IMG/VR virus record: IMGVR_UViG_3300037459_000160
Location: 1-64,000 of that record
Source of the DNA: a virus
Direction: 5' to 3' (one strand)
DNA length: 64,000 nt
Position numbers and translations under genes: made by a program. Shown here piece by piece: positions 48,591 through 57,232 of this stretch; within the stretch, counting starts at the first letter, position 1; each line of letters begins with the position of its first letter. Below the pieces are notes generated by a model. That model had not been told where the DNA came from. It did no database searches and worked only from the letters and a program-made list of their open reading frames with translations.

Positions 48591-50192
48591 ATGGCGGCTC
48601 CCATACGTGAATTGCTGCATATTACCGCCCCCATTGCGTTTCAAGTTGAGGGCGAGGGTGAGAACAAGCCAATTCAGCGGGTTATCGTTAAAGGGTTCGC
48701 ATCGGTAGAAACCGGCGATCGTTCGGGCGACATTGTTCCACCTGAGGAATTCAACATTGAAAGGTTTATGGCAGCCCCTACGCTTTTGCTCAATCATCGG
48801 TTTTGGACCGATCCAATGGGCAACCGGGTTGCAATCGGTCGGCCTCTCACAATGAATCCGGTTAAGCTCGGCAAGATAGCCGGCGACGATGATAATTGGG
48901 CAATCATCGACTTAAAAACCAAAAAACAAATTGATAAGTTTCCAAAGGTCAAGGTACCCGATTTGAAAGCGGGCAGCCGTGGCCTTTTTATTACGGCTGA
49001 GATAACGGTACCGGAAGTTGCCGGGATGGTTGTACGCGGTGAGCTTTCCGCGTTTAGCTGGAAGGGCATGACGCTTGTTGAGTTTCGTTTCAATACGAAA
49101 CTCGGGCGTGTCGAGCGGGTGTTATTGGATATCGACCTTTTTGAGGTTTCTTTAACACACGTTCCCGATAATCCTGATTCAACACTTATCGTGGCAAAAG
49201 CGGTCAAGGAAATTATTCTTGAGAAAAGCCGGTTTGAGAGTCGTGAGCAAGCTGTTGCATACATGAATCATCACAATTTAACCGGGGCCGTTCGCGAGGA
49301 CGAGACCCGGTTTTATTCGCGTTTGTTGGACCCCTCGCGGATTGATAACGAAAAGCTCGTTACCGCAAAAATGGCCGAGGGTGTAACGGCGATTGTTGGA
49401 CCGTTACATAATCCCGGTGAGTGGCTGTTTGGGGATTTGCCGCAAGAGGAACGCGAAAGGATCAACAATCTTTACGATGCATCCGATACCGTTTCGGGTG
49501 CCGATTCGGATTCCGTTGATACGGAGGGCTCAAGTATGAGCGACACGGCACAAGCCCAAGACGCGGGAGCCGAGGTTACGGCAACCGATGCGGGCGATAA
49601 GGAAACGAAAGAAAAGGCCGGGAATTTGGGCGGTGCTGGTGGTGCTGGCGGTGCGATTTCCGGTGACGATAAAGAAGCGAAAACGAAAGCCGGGCATAAG
49701 GCAGTTGCGGCCAAGTCCAATGATGAGGCAATGGGGGCATTTGCCTCGGACATTGCCACACAAACGGCGGCTGGAGTTGTGAGCGGTCTCAAGCCCGTGT
49801 TTGAGGCTCAAACGGTGGCCCTCGCGACAATGGGCACGCTGATTGAAAAGATGGCCGGGGGAGTTGACGCGGGAGCCGAAACCCCGAGCGAACAGAAACC
49901 GAAAACGGAAACGGAAACGGACGACCTTGCCGCACAAGTGGCAAAGCAAGAGGCCGCGAAAACCGCGAACCTCAACGATGTTATGGGTCAACTCAACGCA
50001 TTGGCTGACGGGTTGCAGCAAACCCAACAGGCCGTTGTAACCGTCGCGAAATCGGCGGCAGCAATGGGGGCTCAAATTCCCAACGCGGCCGGCTCACGTT
50101 CCGAGAAACTTCCGGCTGAGAAATCAGTTGAGGAAGGCGACGATCCGAACGATTGCTTTGACAATACGTTTGGATTCCTTGGGGGCCAATAA
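48591..50192 (+). CDS. prohead protease fused to scaffold
   Basis: 533 residues from ATG 48591. Residues 1-205 are an HK97/S78-type prohead protease: VIVKGFASVET, catalytic His69 (LLNHRFW) and Ser153 (GELSAFSW), then FEVSLTHVPDNPDS. Residues about 315-533 are low-complexity and helical, the usual scaffold part. The protease trims the scaffold and probably the capsid N-terminus after assembly. An internal start at 49536 may make the scaffold separately. Confidence 0.85.
   Translation: MAAPIRELLHITAPIAFQVEGEGENKPIQRVIVKGFASVETGDRSGDIVPPEEFNIERFMAAPTLLLNHRFWTDPMGNRVAIGRPLTMNPVKLGKIAGDDDNWAIIDLKTKKQIDKFPKVKVPDLKAGSRGLFITAEITVPEVAGMVVRGELSAFSWKGMTLVEFRFNTKLGRVERVLLDIDLFEVSLTHVPDNPDSTLIVAKAVKEIILEKSRFESREQAVAYMNHHNLTGAVREDETRFYSRLLDPSRIDNEKLVTAKMAEGVTAIVGPLHNPGEWLFGDLPQEERERINNLYDASDTVSGADSDSVDTEGSSMSDTAQAQDAGAEVTATDAGDKETKEKAGNLGGAGGAGGAISGDDKEAKTKAGHKAVAAKSNDEAMGAFASDIATQTAAGVVSGLKPVFEAQTVALATMGTLIEKMAGGVDAGAETPSEQKPKTETETDDLAAQVAKQEAAKTANLNDVMGQLNALADGLQQTQQAVVTVAKSAAAMGAQIPNAAGSRSEKLPAEKSVEEGDDPNDCFDNTFGFLGGQ
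49536..50192 (+). CDS. nested scaffold protein from internal start
   Basis: In the same frame as the protease, ATG 49536 is preceded by GGAGGG at 8-base spacing, a strong ribosome binding site inside the gene. It would make a 218-residue Ala/Gly/Lys-rich helical protein. Lambda uses the same arrangement (C and Nu3). Confidence 0.6.
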   Translation: MSDTAQAQDAGAEVTATDAGDKETKEKAGNLGGAGGAGGAISGDDKEAKTKAGHKAVAAKSNDEAMGAFASDIATQTAAGVVSGLKPVFEAQTVALATMGTLIEKMAGGVDAGAETPSEQKPKTETETDDLAAQVAKQEAAKTANLNDVMGQLNALADGLQQTQQAVVTVAKSAAAMGAQIPNAAGSRSEKLPAEKSVEEGDDPNDCFDNTFGFLGGQ

Positions 50193-50279
50193 TTCCCAAG
50201 GGAAACCTTAACTTCTAACCTTTGCGGTACCCATAACGGACCCGTTTCACTTATCCGTTTTCGCAAAGGATTTTTTCCG

Positions 50280-51287
50280 ATGAGTATGGATGCACAAATC
50301 AAACTGCCTCTGAAGCAATTGATGGAGAAATCCGCGATTGATTCAAGCAGTCTGCCGAATTCAATAATGAACCGGCAGCAAGCAAACCGTTTTATTGACC
50401 TTGTGGTTGATGAATCGGTCTTGATCAAAATGTCTCGGGTTGTTAAAGTCAATCACCCCAAGGGTGAAATCAACAAACTTGACCTTGGCGATATCGTTAC
50501 CGAGGGAGCCCACACAACGAGCCGGGCAACAACGCGAACCCCGAGCGAGAGAATCGTAACGTACGATATGGAAAAATATCGTTCGGCGTTCGATTTGAAA
50601 ACCGATTTCATGGAAGATAACCTTGAGCGGGCCGGTATCCGCGATACCCTCTTGCAAATGTTTAGCAAGCGGATTGCGATTGATACCGAGCTTGCCGCAA
50701 TCGAGGGTGACGATTCGTTGACGACCGGCGACGGTCAAACCGATGAGAACAATTTGTTGGGCGTGAATGACGGCTGGCAAAAAATTCTCGAAAACGCGGT
50801 ACCGGCCGCCCAACAGCTAGACGCGGCCGGGTTTGCCCCCTCCAAGCGGTTGTATTACGATATGAAACGGCTCATCCCGAGCCGGTATCGTGCGGCCAAG
50901 CCGAATTACACTTGGGTTACGCCCTCGGGGCCGGCCGACAAGTGGGCCTTGGATTGGAGTGACCGCGAAACGGCGGGCGGTGATCGGGCGTTGGCGACTA
51001 ACCAACGGCCGGGGCCTTGGGGAATCCCAATGCTTGAGGTTCCGTTGATGCCGGAAAACCTGCCCTTCGGTACGAGCGGCGTCGATGGTTCGTCAATCTG
51101 GTTGACCCCGTTGAAAAACCTGATTTACTTCATTCAACGGGAAATCACGATTGAGTTTGACCGGCAGCCCCGGCAAGACGTTTGGGAAGTGACCATCCAT
51201 TTCCGCGTCGATTTCGAGGTTGAAAACGTGGATTTGGTCATTTTGGCCAACAACGTTTCAATGAGTGGCAACGACTATACCGGCTAG
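50280..51287 (+). CDS. major capsid protein
   Basis: 335 residues from ATG 50280 after AAAGGA. Position after protease/scaffold, size, and features of the HK97 fold: a helical N-arm, a SRVVKVNHPKGEINKLDLGD beta-hairpin, a YRSAFDLKTDFMEDNLER spine-like helix and a beta-rich C-terminus. The N-terminal EKSAIDSSSLPNS segment recurs in the 40852 protein. Followed by a strong terminator. Confidence 0.85.
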   Translation: MSMDAQIKLPLKQLMEKSAIDSSSLPNSIMNRQQANRFIDLVVDESVLIKMSRVVKVNHPKGEINKLDLGDIVTEGAHTTSRATTRTPSERIVTYDMEKYRSAFDLKTDFMEDNLERAGIRDTLLQMFSKRIAIDTELAAIEGDDSLTTGDGQTDENNLLGVNDGWQKILENAVPAAQQLDAAGFAPSKRLYYDMKRLIPSRYRAAKPNYTWVTPSGPADKWALDWSDRETAGGDRALATNQRPGPWGIPMLEVPLMPENLPFGTSGVDGSSIWLTPLKNLIYFIQREITIEFDRQPRQDVWEVTIHFRVDFEVENVDLVILANNVSMSGNDYTG

Positions 51288-51329
51288 AACCCGGTTTTGA
51301 GCCTTTGCCGCGTGTACGGAAAACCGCGA

Positions 51330-51369
51330 GGCTCGGCAAGGCCCCTTTTAACCTTGCCGAGCCTTTTTT
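51330..51369 (+). terminator. strong Rho-independent terminator after capsid gene
   Basis: GGCTCGGCAAGG (51330-51341) pairs perfectly with CCTTGCCGAGCC (51352-51363), followed by T6. The next start lies 13 bases later. Confidence 0.9.
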
Positions 51370-51381
51370 ATTTGGTGAGAT

Positions 51382-52617
51382 ATGTTGCCCGAGGGAATCC
51401 AACAGATCGAAGCCCGCGAAGTGTTGCGGACGTTGCCCGAGAACGTTACAGGTAAAAAGATTGCCTTACGTTTGACGGGTGGGGTTGGCGATGCTGTGAT
51501 TGCAATTGGGGGCGTTGCGTATGCGTTGCGTAAAGAGGATTGCCAAATTACGGCGGCCGTAATGCCTCACCAAATTCCGTTAATGTTGGAAATGGTGGGC
51601 GTTGATAAGGCAGTTGAGGGGAGATTACTTAACCGTCCCGACATTTGCCAAAAATACGATTCTATCGTTTCATTCTCGGGCGTGTTCAATTCCCATCGGG
51701 AGTTACGGGCGGGAGGGTATTACAACCTTGTGAGCGACCGTACGGGCCTCAGGGTGGGGCCCGGCAAGTTTGCCTTTGAGCCAATTGCTCAACCGCGTGC
51801 GAGCGAGCGTACGGGCGTTCTCGGTCGTATACCGTACAAAGTGCGACGGGTAGCGATGCACCCAGGTTCAAGTAACCCGAATCGTTGTTGGGTATCCGAG
51901 CGTTGGCGAGAGCTTGCGTATGAGTTGCGGGACCGAGGGTGTAAAATCCTTTGGTTAGGTACTCGCGATGAGATGGGGTTTAATGCCGAGGGTATTTCCA
52001 AGATGAGCGACGAAACCGAGGATTTGGTTTTACAAGCCGAAGTCCTCGGGAATTGCGATTACTTCATTGGCAACGATTCGGGTTTTGCTCACATTGCGGG
52101 CGTGTTGAATGTGCCCGGTCTTGTGCTGTTTTTTAGTACAGCGGCCGAGGATGTAATACACGCATACCCAAGATTGAAAGGTGTTGACGTTTACGAACGG
52201 TCAAACGTTAAGCCGAGCCGAAGTTTGAGCCAAGGTTGTAAGGTTGCCGAGGTAGCACAACAGGCGATGAGTGTTGCCGATGTTTTGAAGGCAACGGGCC
52301 TTTATTCGGTTTCCCCGAAACGCGGTTCGCGTACGGAGGGTAAAGCCGTGGCAATAAAACTCGCGATTCTCGGGCAACCCGAAAATCCAACTTTAACCTT
52401 GTTGCGGGATTTCCTTATCAAGCACAATTACGAAGTGAAGCTATTGAGAAACGCCCCGACGCATGGGATGGAATTCGATTGTTTTATTTTATTGACCGGC
52501 AGCCGGTGCCGTTTGCAGGTAAAGGGTACGAGTGTTGCCGTTGATATCTCCAACCTTGAGAACGTTAGGCGAGCAATTCGCGAGTTGCTCCTAAGGGGCG
52601 ATGATGAGCAAACTTAA
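51382..52617 (+). CDS. GT9-like (heptosyltransferase-type) glycosyltransferase
   Basis: 411 residues from ATG 51382 after TGGTGAG. GT-B features: LRLTGGVGDAVIAIGGVAYA at the N-terminus, VAMHPGSSNPNRCWV and FIGNDSGFAHIAGVLNVP, typical of ADP-heptose:LPS heptosyltransferases. About 90 extra C-terminal residues look like a second alpha/beta domain. It sits between the capsid gene and connector genes, an odd place; it may glycosylate virion proteins or host surface glycans. Confidence 0.75.
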   Translation: MLPEGIQQIEAREVLRTLPENVTGKKIALRLTGGVGDAVIAIGGVAYALRKEDCQITAAVMPHQIPLMLEMVGVDKAVEGRLLNRPDICQKYDSIVSFSGVFNSHRELRAGGYYNLVSDRTGLRVGPGKFAFEPIAQPRASERTGVLGRIPYKVRRVAMHPGSSNPNRCWVSERWRELAYELRDRGCKILWLGTRDEMGFNAEGISKMSDETEDLVLQAEVLGNCDYFIGNDSGFAHIAGVLNVPGLVLFFSTAAEDVIHAYPRLKGVDVYERSNVKPSRSLSQGCKVAEVAQQAMSVADVLKATGLYSVSPKRGSRTEGKAVAIKLAILGQPENPTLTLLRDFLIKHNYEVKLLRNAPTHGMEFDCFILLTGSRCRLQVKGTSVAVDISNLENVRRAIRELLLRGDDEQT

Positions 52618-53092
52618 AGATGCGATGCAAGCGATACGGGAAACGCCCCGATCGGCCATTGGGGATATTGAGGAATTAACGGGCCGGCTGGATGAGGCCG
52701 AGACCGCAAAGCGGCAAGCCTTTTTATTTTTGCGGGGCGTTATTGAGTTGGCCCCAGTGGCCATTATTGTTTGCGATTGTGAGGGGAAGTTTAAGGTTTG
52801 GAACGAAAAGGCAAATGAACTTGTTGGGGATAAGCCCAAAGACGTACCCCCCGAGTTTTGGCCCCAAGCGTACCAACTTTTTGACCCTTCCGACCATACG
52901 AAATTGATTGAAAAAGCCCCGCTAGCCGAGGCCCTTGAGACCGAGCGAGAGGTACACAAGTTTATGTGGATCGGTAATGGTTCCCGCCGATTGGTTGAGT
53001 GTGTTGCCCGGCCCGTTTATTGTATTCAAAGACTAATTGGGGCCGTGGTCTACTTCAAGGAATCGGAAACTCATGACCGACGATCCTTTTGA
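52604..53092 (+). CDS. PAS-domain protein
   Basis: 162 residues from ATG 52604 (ATG 52601 also possible). A helical lead of about 40 residues precedes a PAS-like domain: IELAPVAIIVCDCEGKFKVW, NEKANELVG, then HKFMWIGNGSRRLVECVA and IGAVVYFKE. PAS domains sense small ligands, redox or light and mediate dimerisation. No output domain is attached. Stand-alone PAS proteins in a phage structural region are rare. Confidence 0.7.
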   Translation: MSKLKDAMQAIRETPRSAIGDIEELTGRLDEAETAKRQAFLFLRGVIELAPVAIIVCDCEGKFKVWNEKANELVGDKPKDVPPEFWPQAYQLFDPSDHTKLIEKAPLAEALETEREVHKFMWIGNGSRRLVECVARPVYCIQRLIGAVVYFKESETHDRRSF

Positions 53093-53351
53093 CTTGGAAG
53101 ATTCCGTACCGATTCGCGAGGGAATGGTTGGCGATAAAAGTTGGCAGGAATACCGGCGATTGATTTTATTTGAGTTGAAACGCCAACACAACAAACAAGA
53201 GGCCCTTGATACGGCGGTACAAGCAATCAACCAATCGCTCACCGTTTTGAAAACCAAAGCCGCTATGTGGGGAGCCTTGGCCGGCTTGTTAGTCGGTACC
53301 GTGGTTACGATCGTTGGCGGCCTAGTAATTCACACATTGACGACCCATTAA
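53073..53351 (+). CDS. XhlA-like membrane protein
   Basis: 92 residues from ATG 53073. A charged helix with Asn/Gln (residues 22-62) leads into one membrane segment (about 65-88, AMWGALAGLLVGTVVTIVGG). This is the layout of XhlA-type holin-associated proteins. It overlaps the PAS gene by 20 bases. It may act in lysis with the 23546 holin-like protein. Confidence 0.65.
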   Translation: MTDDPFDLEDSVPIREGMVGDKSWQEYRRLILFELKRQHNKQEALDTAVQAINQSLTVLKTKAAMWGALAGLLVGTVVTIVGGLVIHTLTTH

Positions 53352-53363
53352 GGGAGAAAACAA

Positions 53364-53663
53364 ATGGTTGCAACAGCCGGCACCGCCGTAACCCTAGCGG
53401 CGAGCCCCGCACAAACTCAATTTTTTGATGACCCGGTTGGAGCAACCGAGGTTTTCGTTAAGAATGTGGGGGCGAACGTGGCCGAAATTCACGTACCGGG
53501 CTTGCACGCGGACGGGGATTTTTTCCCGATTGCGGTTGGGGCCGATTGTATTTTCCGGCTTGACCATATGGGTATTCGGAAAATATTTGGCCGAGGCGTT
53601 GGCGGTACAACCGATGTTGACTTTGGCGTTAAGTCTAAGACGTTCCCACACGGTACTAATTAA
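53364..53663 (+). CDS. probable small decoration or structural protein
   Basis: 99 residues from ATG 53364 after AGGGAG. All-beta, Gly/Ala/Val-rich with TAVTLAASPAQTQFF-x-DPVGATEVFVKN, the style of phage head-decoration or beta-sandwich proteins. Assignment is by composition and position. Confidence 0.6.
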   Translation: MVATAGTAVTLAASPAQTQFFDDPVGATEVFVKNVGANVAEIHVPGLHADGDFFPIAVGADCIFRLDHMGIRKIFGRGVGGTTDVDFGVKSKTFPHGTN

Positions 53664-53673
53664 GAGTGCGGCA

Positions 53674-54027
53674 ATGGTTTTTGTACCGACAACAAACCTA
53701 TTTCCGCGAACCTCAATTTTGGAATACGGTGCAACGGGAAGTGTTGCGGATAACACATTAACAACCGTTTTATCGTTTACCGTTTTGGGTTCGCCCGCGT
53801 TTATTGACGCGATACACGCCGGGGGCAATTTGCCCGCGTGCTTTTCTCTCATTGTGAACACGATTCTAAAACTTGACTTTCAAAATTCCCATACGGAGCG
53901 AACCAAAGCCATAACATTGCCAGCCCCTCAACGTTTTGCGGTTGGCGATGTTGTGGATATTAAGGTTGAACATTTTCAGGTAGGGAAAAGCGGGATCTTT
54001 ACGGCAACCATTTTTGGGCATCGGTAA
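53674..54027 (+). CDS. hypothetical structural protein
   Basis: 117 residues from ATG 53674. Beta-rich, with a TLTTVLSFTV segment resembling one in the 55552 protein (KTLVSFTVPVDEVLE). Both may share a beta-sandwich fold. Confidence 0.6.
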   Translation: MVFVPTTNLFPRTSILEYGATGSVADNTLTTVLSFTVLGSPAFIDAIHAGGNLPACFSLIVNTILKLDFQNSHTERTKAITLPAPQRFAVGDVVDIKVEHFQVGKSGIFTATIFGHR

Positions 54028-54029
54028 TC

Positions 54030-54341
54030 ATGGGCGATTTGGTACGGGCTGGCTTTCGGGCCGATATAATTCAAGCAAACCCCGATTTGTATTTGAGGCA
54101 CGCTAAAATACAACTCAATGAAAAGGATTCGCAAGTTGCATCGTTGAACGCTCGCATTTTGGCAATGGAAACCGTTGAGCTTGAAAAACTTAGGTTGCAA
54201 CTTTCGGTGTTTGAAAAGGAACAACAGGAATTACGGGAACAAGTACGGAGTATTGCAACGGAGTATGCAAGTGAACTTGCCGGGCTTGAGTCCGGTGTTG
54301 TTGATGCCGAATTCACCGTGAAACCCGATTCAAAAGGATAA
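54030..54341 (+). CDS. coiled-coil hypothetical protein
   Basis: 103 residues from ATG 54030. Residues 28-85 form a coiled coil (LNARILAMETVELEKLRLQL). Its position suggests a structural or chaperone role. Confidence 0.6.
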   Translation: MGDLVRAGFRADIIQANPDLYLRHAKIQLNEKDSQVASLNARILAMETVELEKLRLQLSVFEKEQQELREQVRSIATEYASELAGLESGVVDAEFTVKPDSKG

Positions 54342-54347
54342 TCTCAA

Positions 54348-55328
54348 ATGTCAGATTTTGATTCCGCACAACCTGTTAGGCTTAATGACGGTACTAACGA
54401 TTTCGGTTTTGTTATCGGTACCCCGTTTTTCGTGACCATTGCGGACGCGGGCGGGGATCAAATCGAAATTGACGCGAGCGGCCAACTTGGCGTTGTAATC
54501 GGCTCGGGGCCGGCCGACATTGGAAAGGCCGAGGATTCGGTACACGTAACCGGCGATGTTGGCGTTGGCCTGTTGGCGGTTCGCCAAAGTGTCCAAGCCG
54601 ATTTGGCCCCCGATGGGGATTACACGTTTCCCACAATCGACGACTCGGGAGGGCTTCGCGTTTCCATCGTTGCGGGGAGTGCGGGGGGAGCCTCGGCCGT
54701 TGATGATTCGGTGTTTACGATTGGCGTTGATAACGTGGCCCCGGCCGGTTATCTGGCCGATGAGACCGCGACCGATTCGGTTGATGAGGGCGACGTCGGG
54801 TTGGCCCGGATGACCCTTGACCGAAAGGTTTTGCATGTTCTTGTTGACCCGACAACCGATGCCAACCGGGCAGCGATTGACGCGAACGGGAGCCAACAAG
54901 TTTTGCTTTTCGGCTCACTTGATCCGACTTCGGTTAATGCCGATGATAACCCGATTTTCGTTCAAGTGGTGACCGGGGCGACAAGCTCAACGGAAATCAA
55001 CGACTTTAACCAAGCGGTGGGCGTTGCCGCGATGGGTGGAACGGCCACGCACGCATTGCCTGTATCGGCAGCCTCAACGCTTCTATTGCGTTCGGTTATC
55101 TTTGCGGGTTCGGGCTCGGGTAAGGTTGAGATTGCCCTTGGGCCGTTGGCGAGCGAGGTTACAAAGGCGGTTGCGTTCATTTCCTCGGCCAACCCGACGC
55201 GGCAAGTATTCTTTGATCCGCCGATTGAGCTTGTCTTTGCGTCCGATGAGCAAGTTTTGTTGACGGTAACCAACCGCGATAACCAAGCCCAAGACCTTTA
55301 CACAACGATTATCGGGGATGAAATTTAA
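54348..55328 (+). CDS. beta-rich virion protein, putative
   Basis: 326 residues from ATG 54348. Acidic, Asp/Val/Gly-rich and all-beta, with imperfect internal spacing of D-x-D and SV-x-DD motifs. Likely a decoration, fibre or baseplate-like structural protein. It has no signal peptide. Confidence 0.6.
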   Translation: MSDFDSAQPVRLNDGTNDFGFVIGTPFFVTIADAGGDQIEIDASGQLGVVIGSGPADIGKAEDSVHVTGDVGVGLLAVRQSVQADLAPDGDYTFPTIDDSGGLRVSIVAGSAGGASAVDDSVFTIGVDNVAPAGYLADETATDSVDEGDVGLARMTLDRKVLHVLVDPTTDANRAAIDANGSQQVLLFGSLDPTSVNADDNPIFVQVVTGATSSTEINDFNQAVGVAAMGGTATHALPVSAASTLLLRSVIFAGSGSGKVEIALGPLASEVTKAVAFISSANPTRQVFFDPPIELVFASDEQVLLTVTNRDNQAQDLYTTIIGDEI

Positions 55329-55337
55329 GCCCCTCAA

Positions 55338-55353
55338 GTGAACCCGGTTTCAC
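55338..55353. promoter_or_regulatory. operator-like near-palindrome
   Basis: GTGAACCCGGTTTCAC, 22 bases before the 55376 start, inside the structural operon and without a promoter nearby. Confidence 0.55.
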
Positions 55354-55375
55354 AGTAAACGAAGTAAGGAAAGAA

Positions 55376-55555
55376 ATGAGTACAGGAAACGAAAACGAAA
55401 AGGGAACCCCCGAGTCTAGAGTAAATTCGATTGAGTTAAAGCCGGGGAACGAATTGATTGTTTTAATTCGGCTTGTGGAGCAACTCAATGCGAATGTTGT
55501 CGGGCTCCAAACGATTCTTTCCGAGTTTATCGGGGAGTTGAGAAATCCTAAATGA
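55376..55555 (+). CDS. small hypothetical protein
   Basis: 59 residues from ATG 55376 after AAGGAA. Polar N-terminus and a helical C-terminal half. ATGA overlap with the next gene. Confidence 0.6.
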   Translation: MSTGNENEKGTPESRVNSIELKPGNELIVLIRLVEQLNANVVGLQTILSEFIGELRNPK

Positions 55556-56049
55556 GCGATATTGACAATCACGATTTTGATATTGCGATACGGGCCCCTG
55601 ATTCGCCCTCGGGTTCCGTTTTCGGTATTATCGGCCGCGTTGACGATCGGTTAAAGGTTGATGTTGGGGAATCGGGCCCGTTAATCACGATTCCCGGCCT
55701 TGTTGCATTAACGAGCAGAATACGGGAATACGATAGGGATACGCATACCTCGGCGAGTACCCCAAAAACGCTTGTTTCGTTTACCGTACCCGTTGATGAG
55801 GTACTTGAGCTTTTTCATTGGCACGCGGCAGCCGAGGGGGCATCGTACCTTGTATCGTTTCAACTTGACGGGGTAGAATTTGACGCGATTCGGGCGGTAT
55901 CTGCAAACGATGCGGGCCGAATTGAGGTTGAGTACACGGCGGCCCCGGTTCAAGCCGTGGCGGGCGAGGTTGTGAGTATTGAATTGTTGGAAGTTGCCAA
56001 CAACAAAGAAATCATCGTAGGTTTTAATGGGATTGTATTTGACGCATGA
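55552..56049 (+). CDS. beta-rich structural protein, putative
   Basis: 165 residues. All-beta with a KTLVSFTVPVDEVLELFHW segment and a C-terminal VSIELLEVANNKEIIVGFNG pair of strands; typical of small virion adhesion or decoration domains. Position supports a structural role. Confidence 0.6.
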   Translation: MSDIDNHDFDIAIRAPDSPSGSVFGIIGRVDDRLKVDVGESGPLITIPGLVALTSRIREYDRDTHTSASTPKTLVSFTVPVDEVLELFHWHAAAEGASYLVSFQLDGVEFDAIRAVSANDAGRIEVEYTAAPVQAVAGEVVSIELLEVANNKEIIVGFNGIVFDA

Positions 56050-56699
56050 GCCGACGAACAAAAGAAATGGATTGGGCCACGTTCAAAACCCGCGTTGACG
56101 CGGGCGGGTTGCGAGTGGAATACGACGTTATCAAACGAAATTTGGGCGGGAGCGAACAAGAGTTTTACGACATTTGGGCGGGGGATCAACTTACAATTTT
56201 CACTTGTGGGATTAAGAAAGAAAATCCCACGGTTGACCCGAGCGACCAAAAGGTATTTGAGGATGATTATTTGCCGATGGCAAATACCGTAAATCCTCTC
56301 ACGGTTGACCCGATAGCCGGTAGCACGGTAATCCTAGATGGGGATGCGGTAAGCGGCAGCATACCCAAGGGCTCGGCGGTTGATATTGACTTTGGGCCGA
56401 TCGGCGAGCAACGGTTACTCAAGGGCGGGCACTTGATAACCGATAAATCGGTAATGGGCGATTGGGTCAAATTCCAGGTAATCGACATTGACGACGTTTT
56501 GGGGCAAGGGGCCGGTTTCGTGGTTGCCACGTTTATTAAAAAGTGGTTTGTACCCCCCACGGGCATGATTCAATTTGAGACCCCGCAAGCCTCAAAAATC
56601 TTTGCCGGGCTTTACATTCGTTGTACTTATACATCGGTTGGAACGGTGAATAATGTAACGGCGGGAATCAATTATCTCTTACTCAAACAATTGAGCTAG
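56046..56699 (+). CDS. hypothetical structural protein
   Basis: 217 residues, ATGA overlap. Beta-rich; ends in ASKIFAGLYIRCTYTSVGT, a strand pattern seen in virion beta-sandwiches. No family is recognised. Confidence 0.6.
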   Translation: MSRRTKEMDWATFKTRVDAGGLRVEYDVIKRNLGGSEQEFYDIWAGDQLTIFTCGIKKENPTVDPSDQKVFEDDYLPMANTVNPLTVDPIAGSTVILDGDAVSGSIPKGSAVDIDFGPIGEQRLLKGGHLITDKSVMGDWVKFQVIDIDDVLGQGAGFVVATFIKKWFVPPTGMIQFETPQASKIFAGLYIRCTYTSVGTVNNVTAGINYLLLKQLS

Positions 56700-56701
56700 G
56701 C

Positions 56702-57232
56702 ATGTTGCCGGTTGTTACTAGATTTTGTACGGGTGCGAATCTTGCCGCTACATTGCAGCGGTTAAGCGATGATTTTTATTGGAATCCAACGGCGGTTGCT
56801 TTCCAAGTGGCCCCGGCGTACGCGGATAAGAAAATTGCGTTGGCCGAGGGAGCGGCCGAGAATCTTGAGAGTTACACGGCTTCGGTTGCCAGCCTCGGTA
56901 ATGCGGGCCGGTTGCTCGTTAGGGTACACGATGAGGATAACGCCAACCTTTGCATCGGTACGGCTCATACGGGCGTTCTCAATGGCGAGGAAGTACAAGA
57001 CGTTGGAATAGTTGACGAACACTTGAGGCGAGACCAGAGCCTAGTTCCGGCCCCCGTGGGTACCGATCGAACGCCTAACAACGCCAATCGGAAACTCACC
57101 AACCGCGTTAAGATTGATGAGGGAGCCGGCAAGCTAACGGTTTATGAGGAAGATGATACAACGACTGCCTTTGAGCAAACCATTACGACCGATCCAAACG
57201 CGGAACCTTTGACCGAAGTTGACACGATATGA
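56702..57232 (+). CDS. hypothetical structural protein
   Basis: 176 residues. The last 50 residues (TNRVKIDEGAGKLTVYEEDDTT-type strands) resemble small beta-repeat modules near phage connectors and tails. GTGA/ATGA-type overlap with the next gene. Confidence 0.6.
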   Translation: MLPVVTRFCTGANLAATLQRLSDDFYWNPTAVAFQVAPAYADKKIALAEGAAENLESYTASVASLGNAGRLLVRVHDEDNANLCIGTAHTGVLNGEEVQDVGIVDEHLRRDQSLVPAPVGTDRTPNNANRKLTNRVKIDEGAGKLTVYEEDDTTTAFEQTITTDPNAEPLTEVDTI

